Source of the DNA: Escallonia rubra | Taxonomy: Eukaryota > Streptophyta > Magnoliopsida > Escalloniales > Escalloniaceae | NCBI GenBank assembly: GCA_033065855.1 | Contig: JAVXUO010001813.1 | Coordinates: 186,001-250,000 of the forward strand | Reading direction: 5' to 3' | DNA: 64,000 bases | In this document: piece after piece, positions 24,254-37,316 of the stretch | Layout: each line of letters opens with the position of its first letter | Position numbering within the stretch: the first letter of the stretch is position 1 | The notes under the pieces: model-generated | Seen by the model: only the letters and a program-made list of their open reading frames with translations | Told to the model about the DNA's origin: nothing | Database searches by the model: none | Program-made: the position numbers and the translations under genes

Positions 24254-26420
24254 TCTATATGTTGAATTTTGACAATTATTCTTTAATCCATTACGATTTC
24301 TCTTCTTTCTTCGTTCTTTTTTTTCGACATATCTTTTCTTTTCTTTTTCAAGATAGTACAAATGATCGTCACGATGTCATTCACCATCTATCCTCAAAAT
24401 TTTGGGCTCCTATGAGAAGGAACTTTTTTAATGTTGAGTTGACTTTGTAACAATACTTGGGACATAGGCACACATAAAGGTACTACATGCCCCAGGGTTA
24501 GAATATAAGCTTCCAAAAAGAAAGGCTAAATTGTTTAGGCTCAAACGGCTAGTAAGTGAAAAAATCTAGTGTAGGTAATCAAGATGATATGTGATAGCCC
24601 GCCAAGAATGATCCTTTTAAGGAAGACTCAATAAAAACCTACATCCTTTTGAGTTTTTTTTTTCTTTCTTTTTATGCCCTAACTTTTCCCTAAACCTCCC
24701 TCGTCATAGTCTTCAGCCTAGTGGGCCTTTTCGTGTTTTTTTTTTTTGTGTTAAAGATAAATAGTCCATGCTAGGAAGTGAGCTTTAAACAGGAGAGCCT
24801 TGGCATCGATATGACACCTCATTATCTTTGGAAATTTATCTTGCTTCTGATGAGTGAGGTTGTGAAGGGTTGGCTAAGAAAGGAAGTCACGCCTTTTCTT
24901 GATAGTCTCTCAAATTCTCACTCGAATGTTTAGGTGTCAAACCAATTACTTATTATGTTAGGTTTCTGACATTCAATTTTGAAGAAACTAAAATTTTAAT
25001 TTTAAACTTGCAAACACCACTTCTCACCCCCAAGTGTGGAAAAGAAGTGTCAACGAGGTAAACTACTAGGCTTAAATTTCAAAATTATTTTTATAAGTTT
25101 GTGAAGTGATTAGTCGATTATAAATTTAGTCGATATGAAATCGAGCAATTATCTCTTGTTCTTGAAACATTTGGTATGCTATCTGCTTTTTAAGGATGAA
25201 CATCTAGACTTAACAAAAACACAACGCTTATCTGACTCGGTCCCTAAGGAACACTTTTGAGAACTGAAAAAAAAAACACTTTTACTTTTCCTTGAATTTT
25301 TTGAAAATTTTCTTTTTTCCTTTTAACTTATGAAATTGAAAAAAAAAAGATGACTCAACGAATAAACTAGGACCACACAACCGGATGACGCATATAAGCA
25401 CACAATAGCATCATAAAAAAGCACATTAAAGCGGCCGGTTTATACCTTGGGAAAATATGGGTTTTGATGAACCGGTCGGTAAGGGTTTACCAGCTGATTT
25501 AGGCTTGCAAAAAACATGGTTCTAATGAACCGTCCGGTTGGTCAATACATCATTTTTAGGGACTTTATGAGTGACCATGGGAAAGCTGTCTGGTTGACCC
25601 GCGATGGATTTTTTGGGGTTATTTTAGGCGGGTAAAACCGACCATTGTAGCTCTACACAAATGGTCTCTTCTAACCATCCGTCTGGTTTACCTATTTGGT
25701 AAATTGACAAGTTAACCAGAGACACTTTTTCCATAATCTACCCTTTAGTGAGAATACTGGCCATTTTATGGAATGCCGACCGGTCCCCAAACCGATATTC
25801 CATATCATTGGGAGGTATTCCCATCAAAGAGTCAACCAGGGAAATGGTCAGGGTTTGTGTGTGTCTTCAACTTTGCGTGTAAGGTCACTCCGTCGGCTTA
25901 ACTTCTACAATGTACCTCTCATCTGTACGTTATACAAGTCATTTAATATATCGAGTTATCAGGATGTCTGGGTACTAGGCCTTGGAGGTGAGGGTACAAT
26001 CCCAGTTGGTAAGCGCGAGGGTTTCAACTGTTGCCCTCGAATGGGTGGGCCGGGACAAATGTGCACCTAAGGGAGTCACAAAAATAAAAATAAACATGTT
26101 AATACAAATATGTACACATAAATACACAAATATTCGAACACACGTCGAAGGATAAAAATCAAAATCACAAAAATATTTTTCTAGAGTCTAGTCTTGTTAT
26201 TCAATCCCCAGCAGAGTCGCCACTGTACCGAACTGCTCTGATCCCTAATTTGACTCTGAGTTGCCCAATTTAAGCTTCTGATCTATGATACTGAAGATTA
26301 AAATGTGGGGACTAAGATACAGTAAGAAGGTGTTTGGCACCCGATATACTCTAATTGTTGTCAATTGCTTTTATGCGATTTTCATGATTTTTATCCCCAA
26401 ACAAGTAATGAAAAGAAGTA
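24254..26420 (-). mobile_element. Relic of a Ty3/gypsy element (Tat/Ogre-like), minus orientation
   Basis: The minus strand at about 26205-26240 reads GTGGCGACTCTGCTGGGGA, a sequence typical of the region just inside the 5' LTR of Tat/Ogre-type elements. Next to it the minus strand reads AGTTCGGTACA, like the end of the solo LTR at 8249-9530, and the following 180 bases also resemble that LTR. The inside of the element would run toward lower coordinates, but I found no coding domains there. The part at 25400-25780 holds short diverged repeats around CCGGTCGGT and GGTTGACC. It is a broken, old fragment. Confidence 0.4.
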
Positions 26421-26753
26421 GATTAAATTAAGGGAAAATGACAAACAGCCTCGCTCAAGTATATCAGCTTTGCAGGTCGACCCTCTCACGTATGAATTTT
26501 TGCAATTGACCCCCACCCCCCTAAACTATCAATTTTTTACAATTGAGGACAATCGACCATATTTTGTATTTTAATTAAAGAATCGAGTGGCAAAAAGACA
26601 GAAATGCCCACCAAAGCTGAAATGCTTAGGTTTCATAACGAAAATGTCCATCAGTGGTTCTTCTCTCTAAAATTGAGTGTATGAGTGCCCATATACACAT
26701 TATTCCTCTCTTCCCTAGTTTCGTCCATTGTCCACAGCAAAGATTTGGCTGCA

Positions 26754-27497
26754 ATGTCTTCATCTAGCTATGATTCATGGATGGACTTGAGTGGTTGTGT
26801 GTAATTGTGGGCAAAAGACTTTGGTCAAACATTCATGGACCTTGAAAAACCCAGGGAGAAAATTTGTTAGATGTCAAAATTATGAGGTATGTATTATTCC
26901 TTTTACTGATTTGGTAGTTAATGTGAAAATCATGTGGATTTTGCAATAAAGGTGGTGTTTTCAGTTGAAGCATTCTTGCCCGTATATCGGTTGTTAACAA
27001 AAAATAAACAATTATTGTAAAACCACAACTCATCTAGATTTTTTAAATGGGTTGATCCACCAACATGCCCTAGAGGTCAAGATTTTGGAAGAAAAGTTTT
27101 GCTTAAAACCCATGAATATCGTGCCAGAATTCTGGATTTAGATACGGCTGTTGGCAAGCTAAGGATGGAGAATGAAAAATTGACAAAGGAGTTCGAGGAC
27201 TTGGGAAGAATGCATGAGAAGTTACAGAGGAGTTGTAAACGACTGCAAAACAATAACATGGAGTCGCTAGCAACAAAGAAAAATAGAAAATGGGGTGCAA
27301 TAGTCATAGTCTATATTGTTATTTTTTGTTGTTTCTGGATTGTTGGTGGGAGTAAAAATTGGCCATTTGTTGTGTTTGGCATGAGAATTTGTAGCATTGC
27401 TGTTAGGAATGAAAGTAATGGCCATATATCTAGTTTCATGAGAATTTGCAGCAACTTGTTGAATTTAAATGTTTATGTTAAATTCTATGTATGGTGA
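26754..27497 (+). pseudogene. GRF-type zinc-finger protein gene, broken, with coiled coil and membrane segment
   Basis: The first exon opens MSSSSYDSWMDLSG and then carries the GRF finger: CNCGQKTLVKHSW, NPGRKF, CQNYE. After a short intron (donor at 26887, acceptor at about 27037) the domain ends with KWVDPPTCPRG. A heptad-rich helix follows (KLRMENEKLTKEFEDLGR) and then a hydrophobic segment (IVIVYIVIFCCFWIVGG), the usual architecture of small plant GRF proteins. The family binds single-stranded nucleic acid in better-known members; the role of these small plant forms is unclear. Two frame problems are visible: the opening frame ends at 26802 just before the finger, and the exon-two start has a T-run one base out of phase. 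Sequencing error is possible for either. Confidence 0.65.
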
Positions 27498-28479
27498 TTG
27501 TAATTCATTATTTTTGTAAAACTCTAAGAATTGTGATTGTCTCTGTGATTAGGTTTCTCTTCCATGCATTAAAAAAATGCTTAACCCAAAGTCATAAAGT
27601 AAGTTTTATGCCCGTGCAATGAAAAAAGGCTGCTTAACACAAAGTAATAAACCTGCTTAACACAAAGTCATTAAGTTTCTTTTCCATGCAAAAGATTGCT
27701 TGACATACATATAAGTGTTAAGTCCAGGTTGTCACAATGTCAAAGCATAATAATACAATTACTTAGCCCTAAATTTAAGTTCAAAAGGTAACATAGTGCC
27801 CAAAACATAACAGCTTCTGAATAGATTTTATTCATTATCTCCTGCTACATTCTCATTACTATGTAGGCTTGTTTGTTAAACTTTGGCTCGAAAAAAGGAC
27901 ATCCCCAAACCTTGTGCTTCTTCTATTCATCACATGAGTTAGAGCAGTTGACCCTCCCTCTCTAGCTATGGAAGTTGCAGTAGCTCCCTTTCTCTAGCAT
28001 TGGACCCCTACATCTAGCTGCGAAAGTTGCAGCACCAACACTCTCAACCGTAACTCCTCTTCCTCCAGCTGTAGAAGTTGCAGCATTGAAACTCTCAACA
28101 ACTATTGTTCCTCTTCCTCTAGCTGCCCCTCTGCCCCTTATTCTTCCACTACCTGTAACAATATTCTCCACAGAAGTTTCCCTTACATGTTGCAAAGTCT
28201 TTTGAAATGCTTGTAATGAGAATGGCACTCGATATAAAAGTCATCTAACTGAACTGACCAAAATCACATTCACAATTTGAAGTTAAAGGACATGTACATG
28301 TATAGCCTCTCTAGCATTGGGACTACCTGATCTTCCAATGGTGTTAATTATGTCATTTCTGCCCTCCATTATCTAATTAACAAGACCATGTAAGTGGTAT
28401 TAATAACCCACTTTGAAATGAGTAATGAAAGATATGTCATAAAAGTAAACATACCTGAGCTATAATCAAACTCCTACTT
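27498..28479 (-). other. Spacer and degenerate transposase tail
   Basis: Positions 27498-27960 hold no gene; a TTAACACAAAGTCATAAAG-type string recurs three times (near 27580, 27635 and 27657). From 28228 down to 27962 the minus strand codes a Gly/Arg-rich frame (GRIRGRGAARGRG) that looks like the tail of the transposase described next, separated from it by interruptions. Confidence 0.4.
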
Positions 28480-29650
28480 GGAGCCATTGAAGGAGACATT
28501 ATCAGTTTTGTCCATGTACTTGTCCTAGCCCACTATAAACACCAGAACCACTATCAACAATAACATCACTTGCACCAACACCTATATCAACACCAAGATC
28601 ACTTACACCAACACCACTGTCAAGAACAGCGCCACTGTTAACACCAACACCATTTGCACCACGTACTATCAATGTCAACACCAGCATTACTTCCCCTGCC
28701 TGCACCTCTTCCCCTTCTTGCACCTTTGCCTATAATACATTTTCCCCTGCCTACACCTCTCCCTCTCTCATTACCACCAGGATTAATCCTACATTTTACA
28801 GTGCCTGCACATGAAACAAAGTATATCAAACTGCATGTTCTGGTACTGTATTGTCAAGTGCAGTACCTCAATGTCTAACAATGTACCTCAATAGCTGATG
28901 ATCCAGTGCCATAATTTGTTATAGCTGTACACCTCCTAATATTATGCCCAGGTTGTTTGTAATTGCTGTAGCTTAGCTTTTGAGGATTCATTCTCACTGT
29001 AAATTCATCCCTTCTAGGCTGGCTTCTAAGCTCATCAATTGTCTTCCTCCTAAGCTTCTTTGGCCTACCAGGGGCTCTCAACACAATAGATGGAAAAATA
29101 TCATCAAATGGGGTCATTTCCCATTGTGATTTGTCAGGCACAGGAATGATAACAGGCTTGTAAGACCTGATGTATGCCTCCCTATGATAACACTTGTCAA
29201 CATACATAACAGGGTCCAAATTGTTATGGACCAAACATGCAACAGCATGAACACAAGGTATGTCTGTGAGCTCCCACGGCTTTTAAGTGCAAGATCTAGC
29301 ATCCAAATCAACAATGCATGTAGTTAACGACTGAGTAACTTCAAAGATGTGCTCTCCAGAGACTGCCACCTCACAATTCCTAAGCTCATCCATTATTAAC
29401 TCTAACTTCTCCTTGATCCTTGGACAAAGCACTCCATCCCATTTTTTTAAATAATTTATCTGCTCTTGGTACCTATTCATTAATTGTCTTTTAATCATCT
29501 ACAACATTGTTACCACTGGTTCGTCCCTACTTTCACTAATATATTGGTTAAAGGACTCAGACATGTTGTTCGATTGGATGTGACACTTGGCCCTACCACT
29601 GAAAAATGCCCTACACCATGTTGCAGGTGACTCTCTCATTAATGTTGTAA
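28480..29650 (-). pseudogene. MURA-type (MuDR) Mutator transposase, C-terminal relic
   Basis: The minus strand reads from 29640 downward: MIKRQLMNRYQEQI, a SWIM-type finger region ending in KPWELTDIPCVHAVACLVHN, then YVDKCYHREAYIRSYKPVI, PVPDKSQWEMTPFDDI and RAPGRPKKLRRKT, a zinc-knuckle-like KQPGHNIRRC, and an Arg/Gly-rich tail. This is the C-terminus of plant MURA transposases, which bind the element ends and cut DNA. A stop lies just before KPWEL, one knuckle cysteine is replaced (YSNYKQPGHN where C..C is usual), and the tail is split by further stops. The catalytic N-terminal part is absent; the frame is cut at about 29650 by caulimovirid DNA. Confidence 0.8.
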
Positions 29651-29651
29651 A

Positions 29652-31337
29652 AAAAGAAATGTGAGTAGGAGCAAACCACGATTAACTTTTTGGGATTCAG
29701 AATAAAGGACAACAAAAAATAATTGTCCTTCAAGATCATATAGCATTAAAAAATGAAGCTTTTTTCGGAACAAATTAACAATGTAAAACAACTTCAAAGA
29801 TTTATTAGATAAATTATGCGATAAAATTCATTCCACATTTATTAAACCTCGCAGAAACATTAAGTAACAAGCTTAGAAAAGGAAAATGGTCGTGAGAAGA
29901 TGAATATACCCAACAAGTCCTTTGGATAAAGGGTCAAGTTAAAAACTTACCCAAACTTAGTTTATCCAAACAAGGAAATAAGCTAATTCTAGAAACCAAC
30001 ACTTCTGAAAATTGCTGGGGTGCCGTATTAAAAGCAATACCCCCTAATCAGACTGAAGATTTCATATAAATGAAAAAAATAGCCATAAAACGTGGTATAA
30101 TTTTTTTTTATATTCCTTTTTGTTTCGGAACATTTTCTTATCAGAGCATATAATAGATATTTTTAAGCATTCCTTAAAAGAGACGTAAGAGATTTTTAGT
30201 CAAACAAGACTCTATCGATGGCAACAATCGTGCAGTTATTATACCGTTGATGTCGAATATATATCATCAGCTAAAAATGCATTTGTAGATTGTCTAACCA
30301 AGGAATTATGTCTTATGATGCATGAAGCTCTTGCCCTATAAAAAACCATTCAAAAGCTATAAAAGAAAGATACGAAGCTGGAGATCCTGAAGTTGGTCTA
30401 TTAGGGAAACCATTAGGAAAATTCGACTACTACGTCCTCTACCCTAAGATAAAAGAGGACAATTCTTGGTAATTATCTACAAATTTCTCTCCAATAAATA
30501 GGGTGGCTAAGGAAGATTGTTGGAACTGACAACAAATAAGTCATATGTCATTGCAATGCAAACTTAAGCAATCAAGACCAATCCACCAGTCTAGGAAAAA
30601 AGAACGTAAGTTGGAACCTCAACAACAATAATATACAAATTAGAAAGAAACAAGAGATCATTACTCTAACAAAAATGAAAAAGTTGATCGTTATAGGAAA
30701 ACAACAACCTACGAAGATAACAAATCATCTAAAGAGAATGTCACCATAACACAAACCAATGACAATAAAACAAATATGTCTTATGGCCCAGGGTTAGGTA
30801 TAGAGAGTAACAACCTATTTGGAGATGTATGGTATTGCCTAGGGAAAATTACAGGAAGGAATTACGAAGAACCCTCAACAACTTGACTGATTATGTCAAG
30901 TATTTAAAGGCAAGGCTTAACGCAGATAACGAAGACAAAAAGATACTTCTACAAGAAAAAGAAGGAAGAATGCAATTACTGGAGGAACGATGGAACACAT
31001 ATAATTGGAGAAAGACAAAACTGAAGAATCAGTTTTGTCCATGCAACAATGGAGAGCATAATAGCCGAACAAGAAGAAACATGTTTCTGCGATGGACGGA
31101 GGACAGTAATACTAAGAGGATGTAAAGTGTTCACAGAACCATCAAGAGTAGTCAAGCTCTATGGACAATTCAATAGCTAAGGACAAGAAGAGCTTGATAT
31201 GCCTAACCAAACATTTTAGCTATACAAGACGGTTCGGGACTACAGACTCATCATGATTGAAATGGACATCAATATTAGTGAAAATTGACAAAGTCAAGTG
31301 GGGAACAAAATAAATGATGCTGCCATGAGAAAGTCTC

Positions 31338-31368
<31 letters not shown>

Positions 31369-31970
31369 AGTTGAACTTACAAAAAATAATAAAGGACTTC
31401 TACTATTGAAGAATTTTATGTAATCGAACCTTTCATCCATAAAAAGGGTCGAAGTACGGCTTAGAAGGCAGATGGAGTTTGAAAGAGTGTGAAGTATGCT
31501 TTGCTTAGAATTATTGTGTGTGCAAGTATGAAAAGACACAAGAGAAACTTATTTGTCTTTCTATTGCTCTCATGTAAAAATGTCCTTTCGAGAATAAATA
31601 AAGAGTGTTGTTTTAATAACCTGTCTAGCTATTGCACTTTTCAAACTAATATCCTAGAAGCTTGAGAGTGTTTGATGATAGCCATTAGCCAATGAAGAGG
31701 AAAGTAAGGCGTCGAGCTGTGTGTCCACTTGGTGAAAAGTTTGGATATCGGATAGCAATAGCAGAAGCATGGCAGGCGTACATTCAAAGACCAAGAATAA
31801 GGTCCATGTGAGTAACATTGCGTCTTAAAATACCTTGTGTGAATATATTATACGTGAAAAAGTATTATGGTGAATAACATTATACTTTTTTTTAAGCTAA
31901 ATGGTTAGATTGCAATAAAGTATTAAGGCTATTATGCAATTATCATAAATTGTTGGGTTTATATTGCATA
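29652..31970 (+). mobile_element. Second endogenous caulimovirid fragment, broken
   Basis: This fragment is clearly related to the copy at 14640-21850. It starts in the end of reverse transcriptase (matching the first copy from about 19080), then covers RNase H, the 3' coding region, the promoter TATA-like box, a poly(A) signal near 31593 and the leader-like end. It is shorter than the matching part of the first copy by roughly 450 bases and has many interruptions. An (AAAG)n run lies at about 31340-31368. It sits inside the Mutator transposase relic, so it arrived after that gene. The two copies differ throughout, so they are separate old insertions or an old duplicate, not a recent copy. 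Confidence 0.8.
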
Positions 31971-34246
31971 ATAGATCTGCTTTGAAATCGCAGTTCTAGA
32001 CCACGTTTCCAGCTTAAAAATCGTGGTTACAAACAACAACTTCCAAAATGCGAAAAATAAGTTCCAAACTACAAAAAATTGGTTAATAAGTATTTATTTT
32101 GCATTATTTAGGTAGAAAACTCAAAATTTCTATATATTATGTATTTGGATTCAATTCATAGCTAATAGGCCTCCAAAGTCTGAAGCCAATTTTCTCAATT
32201 CTTTAATTTTCTTTTAAAGCAAATAGTAGGTGTCATAAGCAGATTGGTTAAAATTATGGTTTTAGTTCTCCCAAATAATAAATGCCACTGTCCTATCCTA
32301 AACATAGACCACTACTGGTGCAACGACAACAAACTAGAGAATTGCAAATCCCGCCGGCGACCATCACCACCGATTCACCTCACCTAGAGAAATCGCTACC
32401 ACATCACCATTAATACCCACTACCACCATCAAGCCCATGGCCCCCACTGATGGCCGAACCGACGATCTCTATCAAGTAAATAACAGTGATGATGGTTATT
32501 GATTCGATGACCATAACTTTTGCAAGTGGTAGATCTATTTATCATGGTCGTGAATACGGTGACAACAACCCACCCACTTTTATATTTCGGGAGTTATCTT
32601 ATCTCTCTATCTCTTTTCTTTCCCTCTCACACAAAGGACACGCACGAAGTTCTTTTGTCATGGCCGACTGGTCTCCGTTTTTGAACAATTTGGCAGCGGC
32701 AAAACTTTATGGTTGTGATCTGGTGCCGACAGACAGAGGTATATGTGTATGTCTCTAAGTGTTGAGTGGATGATGAGTAGAGGCGGAAGGGACGGTGGTA
32801 CGACACCAGGATGACAGTAAGACACTAGATTGATAGTACTAAAGTACATAGGATTTTAGTGCGTGGGGAGGAGAGGGAGACCGTGGGTGTGAGTGTGTCC
32901 ATGTATGTGTGGGCGCGATAGGATAGTGGGGAATAGGTGTGGGGGCGTGTGGCTGTGGATGGTTATGTGTGTCTGTGTTATCGCTACTCAATCCATCGCT
33001 ATCCAAATTTGAAGAGATGATCAATCGGTCAAAACGAGTTCTCGAAAGATGGAATGGCACACAAGTGACAAGAGGATCTTACGCATCCCATCCTCTATTA
33101 CACTTATCTCATGTTCAAATCCCCTATCACACATAACGGAAACCTCACATAAGCCATGCACCCCTTCCTCCTCCTCCCATGTGTCAAACCTGCCAGAATT
33201 TCCACCGCCCATAAACCCTGAAAGCACCAAATCTTTTCATCCTAGACATTTCTAAAAAGGCAATACAAATATTTTGTTTCCTTAAGAATAGTCTGGAATT
33301 GTTAACAACATAATGGTTATACAATCTAAGATTATGTTGTGATCTATATATTTTCTTATATTTGTAACATTTTTTTTTTACTTTTTCTTCTCTCTTATAT
33401 TGTATTTTCATACAACATTTGATATATTAATATTGTTTGTGAGTTGTTGGAATCTTTGCTTTGATCCTTATAAGTGTGGACCTTACTTAAGGAGGATTAT
33501 ATGTCCATCAAAATCATATGTGAGGAGAAGAGTTCGTTCTTCACCCTCATAAAAACTGGCAAGTGCATGTAAGTCGGTGGCTGGATGGCATTGAGGGGGG
33601 GGGGGGGGAGAGAAGTGTGAAGAGGTGTGAATAGGTTATGACCATCTATGGGTTGTTTGGTCGTAGGTGTTATGATTTTCTAGATTGTTTATCTATTCGT
33701 CCAAGGTCATATTTCTTTTTAATTTAGTATATTGGTTTTGTTTCCGAAAATAAATCTTTTATTAAAATCAAAACATTTAAAATATCATAGAAACCTAAAG
33801 ATATATTAGATTCTTTTTCACAGATGTAGTGGAATTGTTTCTTTATGCATGTGTTCGACATGCCTTGCAAACTAGGACAATGACGATGAATTAATGTTGA
33901 CGGTGAAGAGTGTGAGTGAATTTATTTGTGCAATGGCAATTTTTTTATATAGGGGTGTTTCGTGTGTTTTCATTCTTCAGATGAGATATTACAACTTTGT
34001 GGATATGGATGCCTATTTGTCCAAGGTCGCATTTCTATTTATTGCATTATCTTTGGTTGCCAAAAATAAACTTCCTTCAAAATAAAAACGACAGAACTTT
34101 TAAAAAGATCACAAAAGCCTAAAGACATGTGGGAATAACAAGTTACCCCTAGTGATTCTTTAAAAACACTAGCTTCTACACAGACATCAGACAATGCGGG
34201 TGGAACTAAAATTAATTAAGCAGGTATGATGAATTTTTTTTCTTAT
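31971..34246. other. Unassigned intergenic DNA with small repeats
   Basis: No gene is recognised. Positions 32320-32480 are rich in CACCAC/CCACCA, like parts of the TIR elements elsewhere. Short frames at 33021-33255 on both strands have no domain I know. Positions 33593-33608 are a run of G. A diverged direct repeat lies at about 33660-33812 and 33985-34135 (CTATTCGTCCAAGGTC and CTATTTGTCCAAGGTC, both ending near AAACCTAAAGA/AAGCCTAAAGA), period about 320 bp. Confidence 0.45.
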
Positions 34247-34380
34247 TTTGTTATCAGTGTTATAAAAAGCGCGCCTAAGCGCAATGCGCGCTCAGGCTCA
34301 TGACTTGTGCCTCGCCTAGGCCTAGGCGCAACGCGTTCAAGAAGGTGCGTGCCTTGTGCGCCTAGGAGCAAAGGCGCAAG

Positions 34381-34456
34381 GCGTGTAGCGGCGGTGGAGG
34401 CGCGCAGCGGCGGTGGAGGCGCGCAGCGGCGGTGGAGGCGTGTAGCGGCGGTGGAG
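34381..34456. repeat. 19-bp minisatellite, four copies, in the hAT 5' subterminal region
   Basis: Four head-to-tail units of GCGTGTAGCGGCGGTGGAG, two of them with GCGCGCAG in place of GCGTGTAG. The array lies about 125 bp inside the left end of the hAT element, among the GCGCCTAGG motifs. Confidence 0.9.
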
Positions 34457-36514
34457 GCGCGCGTCTAGGCGCATGAACTAATAGCCGTTGGATGTGCCAT
34501 CTTGTCTTTACGTGGGCCGTCGATTTTCTTTTAGATTTTTTACCAAGTCTTGCAAACATTTCAATGTTAAAGTCTAACATAGTAAAACCTAAATTCAAAA
34601 TCCCTAAATCTGTTTCACGAGTCACGACCACCACTCTCACAGTCTCACGCACGATCGCCGCTTGCCACTGTTCGGTCCCTTACTCCGATTGTCGCATTGC
34701 CTTTCCCGTCGTTGCCGACAGCCTGTTGCTCCGGACGCTACCATTGCTCCGGACGCTACCACTGCTCCAGCCACCGTCGCCATTGCTTCTGCTGTTGCTC
34801 TTCGCCCTGTTGCTCGGCTGCTCTACTGAAGCAGCTTCTCACCTGCTCCAGTACCCCCGCAGGTTTGTTACTCTCTTCATCTCTCTGCTCTAGTACCCCC
34901 GCCATTTTATTGTTATGTGATATCTTTAGCCATCCATACCTCAGTTTCTTCTCCTAATTTATGTTTGGTTTAGCTTTAGTGGTTGCTCCCTGCTAATGTT
35001 TTACATTCCAATTTGGACTATGCATATACACTATGCGGAGTAACTGTATTCCTTCTCTATGCTAAGTTATGTGAAGATTATGTGTAGCTAACTTCTGCTT
35101 GCACATTCTGTTTAGAGTGTTTTACTTGATTGGCAAGTGTGTAGCTTTCCTCGGTGTTCATTGCTTGGTTGATTATTACTTGTTTAATTGCTTCTTGTGC
35201 TATAGGATAATTTCAAGGTTTTTGGGCTTCATTCATGATTTAGATTTTGTTGACTTGGTGATACTTTTTTTTTTTTTTTTACAGTTTTAGCATAACATCA
35301 ACTTAATTTTGGGATTCATAGACTACCATTCTGAGAGTTTAATCCGTACGTATGCTCATATGATGTAATTATCTCTTATGTTATAGTTGTTTAAGATGGA
35401 CAAGTGGTGAGTTTTTTTTTTATAGTAATTTTAAGGTTTTACACCATCAGTGTTTGTTCTATTTTAAGGTTATAAGCTAATTTCAGTGTTATCATATAAT
35501 TCAATCTCAGGAATATACATGTCTACACCGAGTACAGATTCAAAGGACCCAGCTTGGAAATATGGACGTACAACTAATCCGAGCGATAAAAATGCAGTCA
35601 CTTGTAATTTATCGACATAAGCAACACCTTGTTGGAGGTTATATGAATTCTTCAACGTGCCGAGAGTGTCCAAAGCATGTAAGAGATGAGATGAAGGAAT
35701 TACTAAAGTCTGTCAAAGAAAAAAAAAAGAATTAGCTAAGTTCATCCTAGATTTTGATAACGTTTTCAATGATGAAGAAGAGGATGAGGATGATGACGTA
35801 GTTGAGATATCCAGAAAGAAGGGAGTTTCATCCACCTGGAGTTCTTGTCAACCTCATCGTAGGAATCCAAAGGCTAAGGGCCCAATGGACGTGAACTTCA
35901 CCCTGGACCCAGAAGAGGTAGTGAGAAAGAGAAAGATGAAGCAATCCACGGTGTTTGAAAATGAAGATGCAAAAAAGGAGATGCTAAATCGGGCTTGTAG
36001 TGCAATAGCAAGATTTTTTTATGATGCAGGGATTGCATTCAATGCCATGAACTTTGACAGCTTTTCGGCTATGGTTGAGGGTATTGGACAATATGTTCTG
36101 GGTTTAAAGCCACCAAGTTATCATGAGATTAGGGTTACCCTACTGAAGAAAGAGGTGGATAATACACGTAAGTTGATGAAGGATCATGAAGAAGAGTGGG
36201 AGAAAATCGGTTGTTCGATAATGTGTGATGGTTGGAAGGGTAAGAAAGAAAAGGACTTTAATTAATTTTTTCGCCAATAGTCCTAGAGGAAGTTTGTTTC
36301 TTGAGTCCGTCGATGCTTCTGAACATTTAAAGACCGGAGACTTGATGTATGACTTGATTAAGAAGACTGTTGAGAAGGTCGGGCCAAAGAATATGATTCA
36401 AGTTGTCACTGACAGTGCCTCAAACAACGTAAAGGCAGGTTAGTATATTTTAACATATAACTTAAGTTTTAATGTATATACAATATTATTAGCTAATAGA
36501 TTGTTTGACATTTA

Positions 36515-37316
36515 GGGGTCGTTTGACAGGGTTTGTTTTTGCTCTTTTTTTTTTAGTTTTGAAAATTGGAAAAAATAGGAGTATTTGGTACCACTTTTTT
36601 TTTTCAATTTAAAAAGTGGCTTTTTAAATTGTAGAGTAAAAAAAAAAAGAGGAAAAAGCTCTTTTCGTTTTCATTTTAAAATTTTTTTTGAGACCTCCAC
36701 CACAACTCACCCACCGCCGGTAGCCACCGCCCACTGCCGCCCGACAGCCACCACCGCTGGCCGGAGGCCACCTCCGGTAGCCACCGCCGCCCGACAGCCA
36801 CCTTCGGCCGTCGGCAACCACCACCGGGTGGCATCCACCTCTGGCTACCACCGTCGGCAGTCACCTCCGGCAGCCACCACCTCCGGTCGCTGGCAACCAC
36901 CATCGGGCGGCAGGTGGCCTCCGGCCCACCGCCGACATCCACCACCTCCGGCCACTGGCAGCCACCGCCGGGCGGCAGCCACCTCCGGCCACCACCGCCG
37001 GCAGCCATTGCCGGCGACAACCACCGCCGCCCGACAGCCACCTCCGGTCGCTGGCAACCACCATCGGGCGGCAGGTGGCCTCCGGCCACCACCGCCGACA
37101 TCTTCCACCTCCGGCCGCCAGCAGCCACCTCCGGCCACCACCGCCGGCTGCCACTGCCGGCGACAACCACCACAAAAAAAAGTCAAAATAAAAAGGGTTA
37201 CCAAAAAAAAAAAAAAAAAAAGGGTTATCAAACACCCACTTCTTTTTATAAAAAAAAAATTAAGCTGCTCTTTAAAAATTGAAGACAAAAAAAAAAAAGC
37301 TCCGTCAAACAGAGCC
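36515..37316. mobile_element. MITE (PIF/Harbinger-like), 802 bp, in the hAT transposase intron
   Basis: Left end GGGGTCGTTTGACAGG, right end CCGTCAAACAGAGCC, an imperfect inverted repeat; TTA flanks both sides (36512-36514 and 37317-37319). It sits wholly inside the intron at 36439-37352. The centre, about 36690-37170, is a GC-rich minisatellite of CCACCTCCGGC and GCCGCCCGACAGCCACC units. Long open frames run through this on both strands, but they are products of the repeat. Ends resemble those of the MITE at 1685. Confidence 0.75.

Larger units (their letters stand above)
26430..29650. mobile_element. Mutator-like element block with transposase relic and GRF zinc-finger gene
   Basis: The left edge, AAGGGAAAATGACAAACAGC at about 26430, and the following GACCCTC and CAATTGACCCCC phrases look like the terminal repeat of plant Mutator-like elements. 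Inside are a plus-strand GRF zinc-finger gene relic (26754-27497) and a minus-strand MURA-type transposase C-terminus (about 28480-29640). The other end is missing, because caulimovirid DNA begins at about 29652 inside the transposase. Whether both genes belong to a single element cannot be shown without the second end. It is dead. Confidence 0.45.

Noticed and set aside
34492-34957. Frames of 133 and 86 codons near the left end of the hAT element
   Set aside because: They are Cys/Leu/Ser-rich products of CTGCTCCGGACGCTACC-type repeats upstream of the transposase, with no conserved motif.
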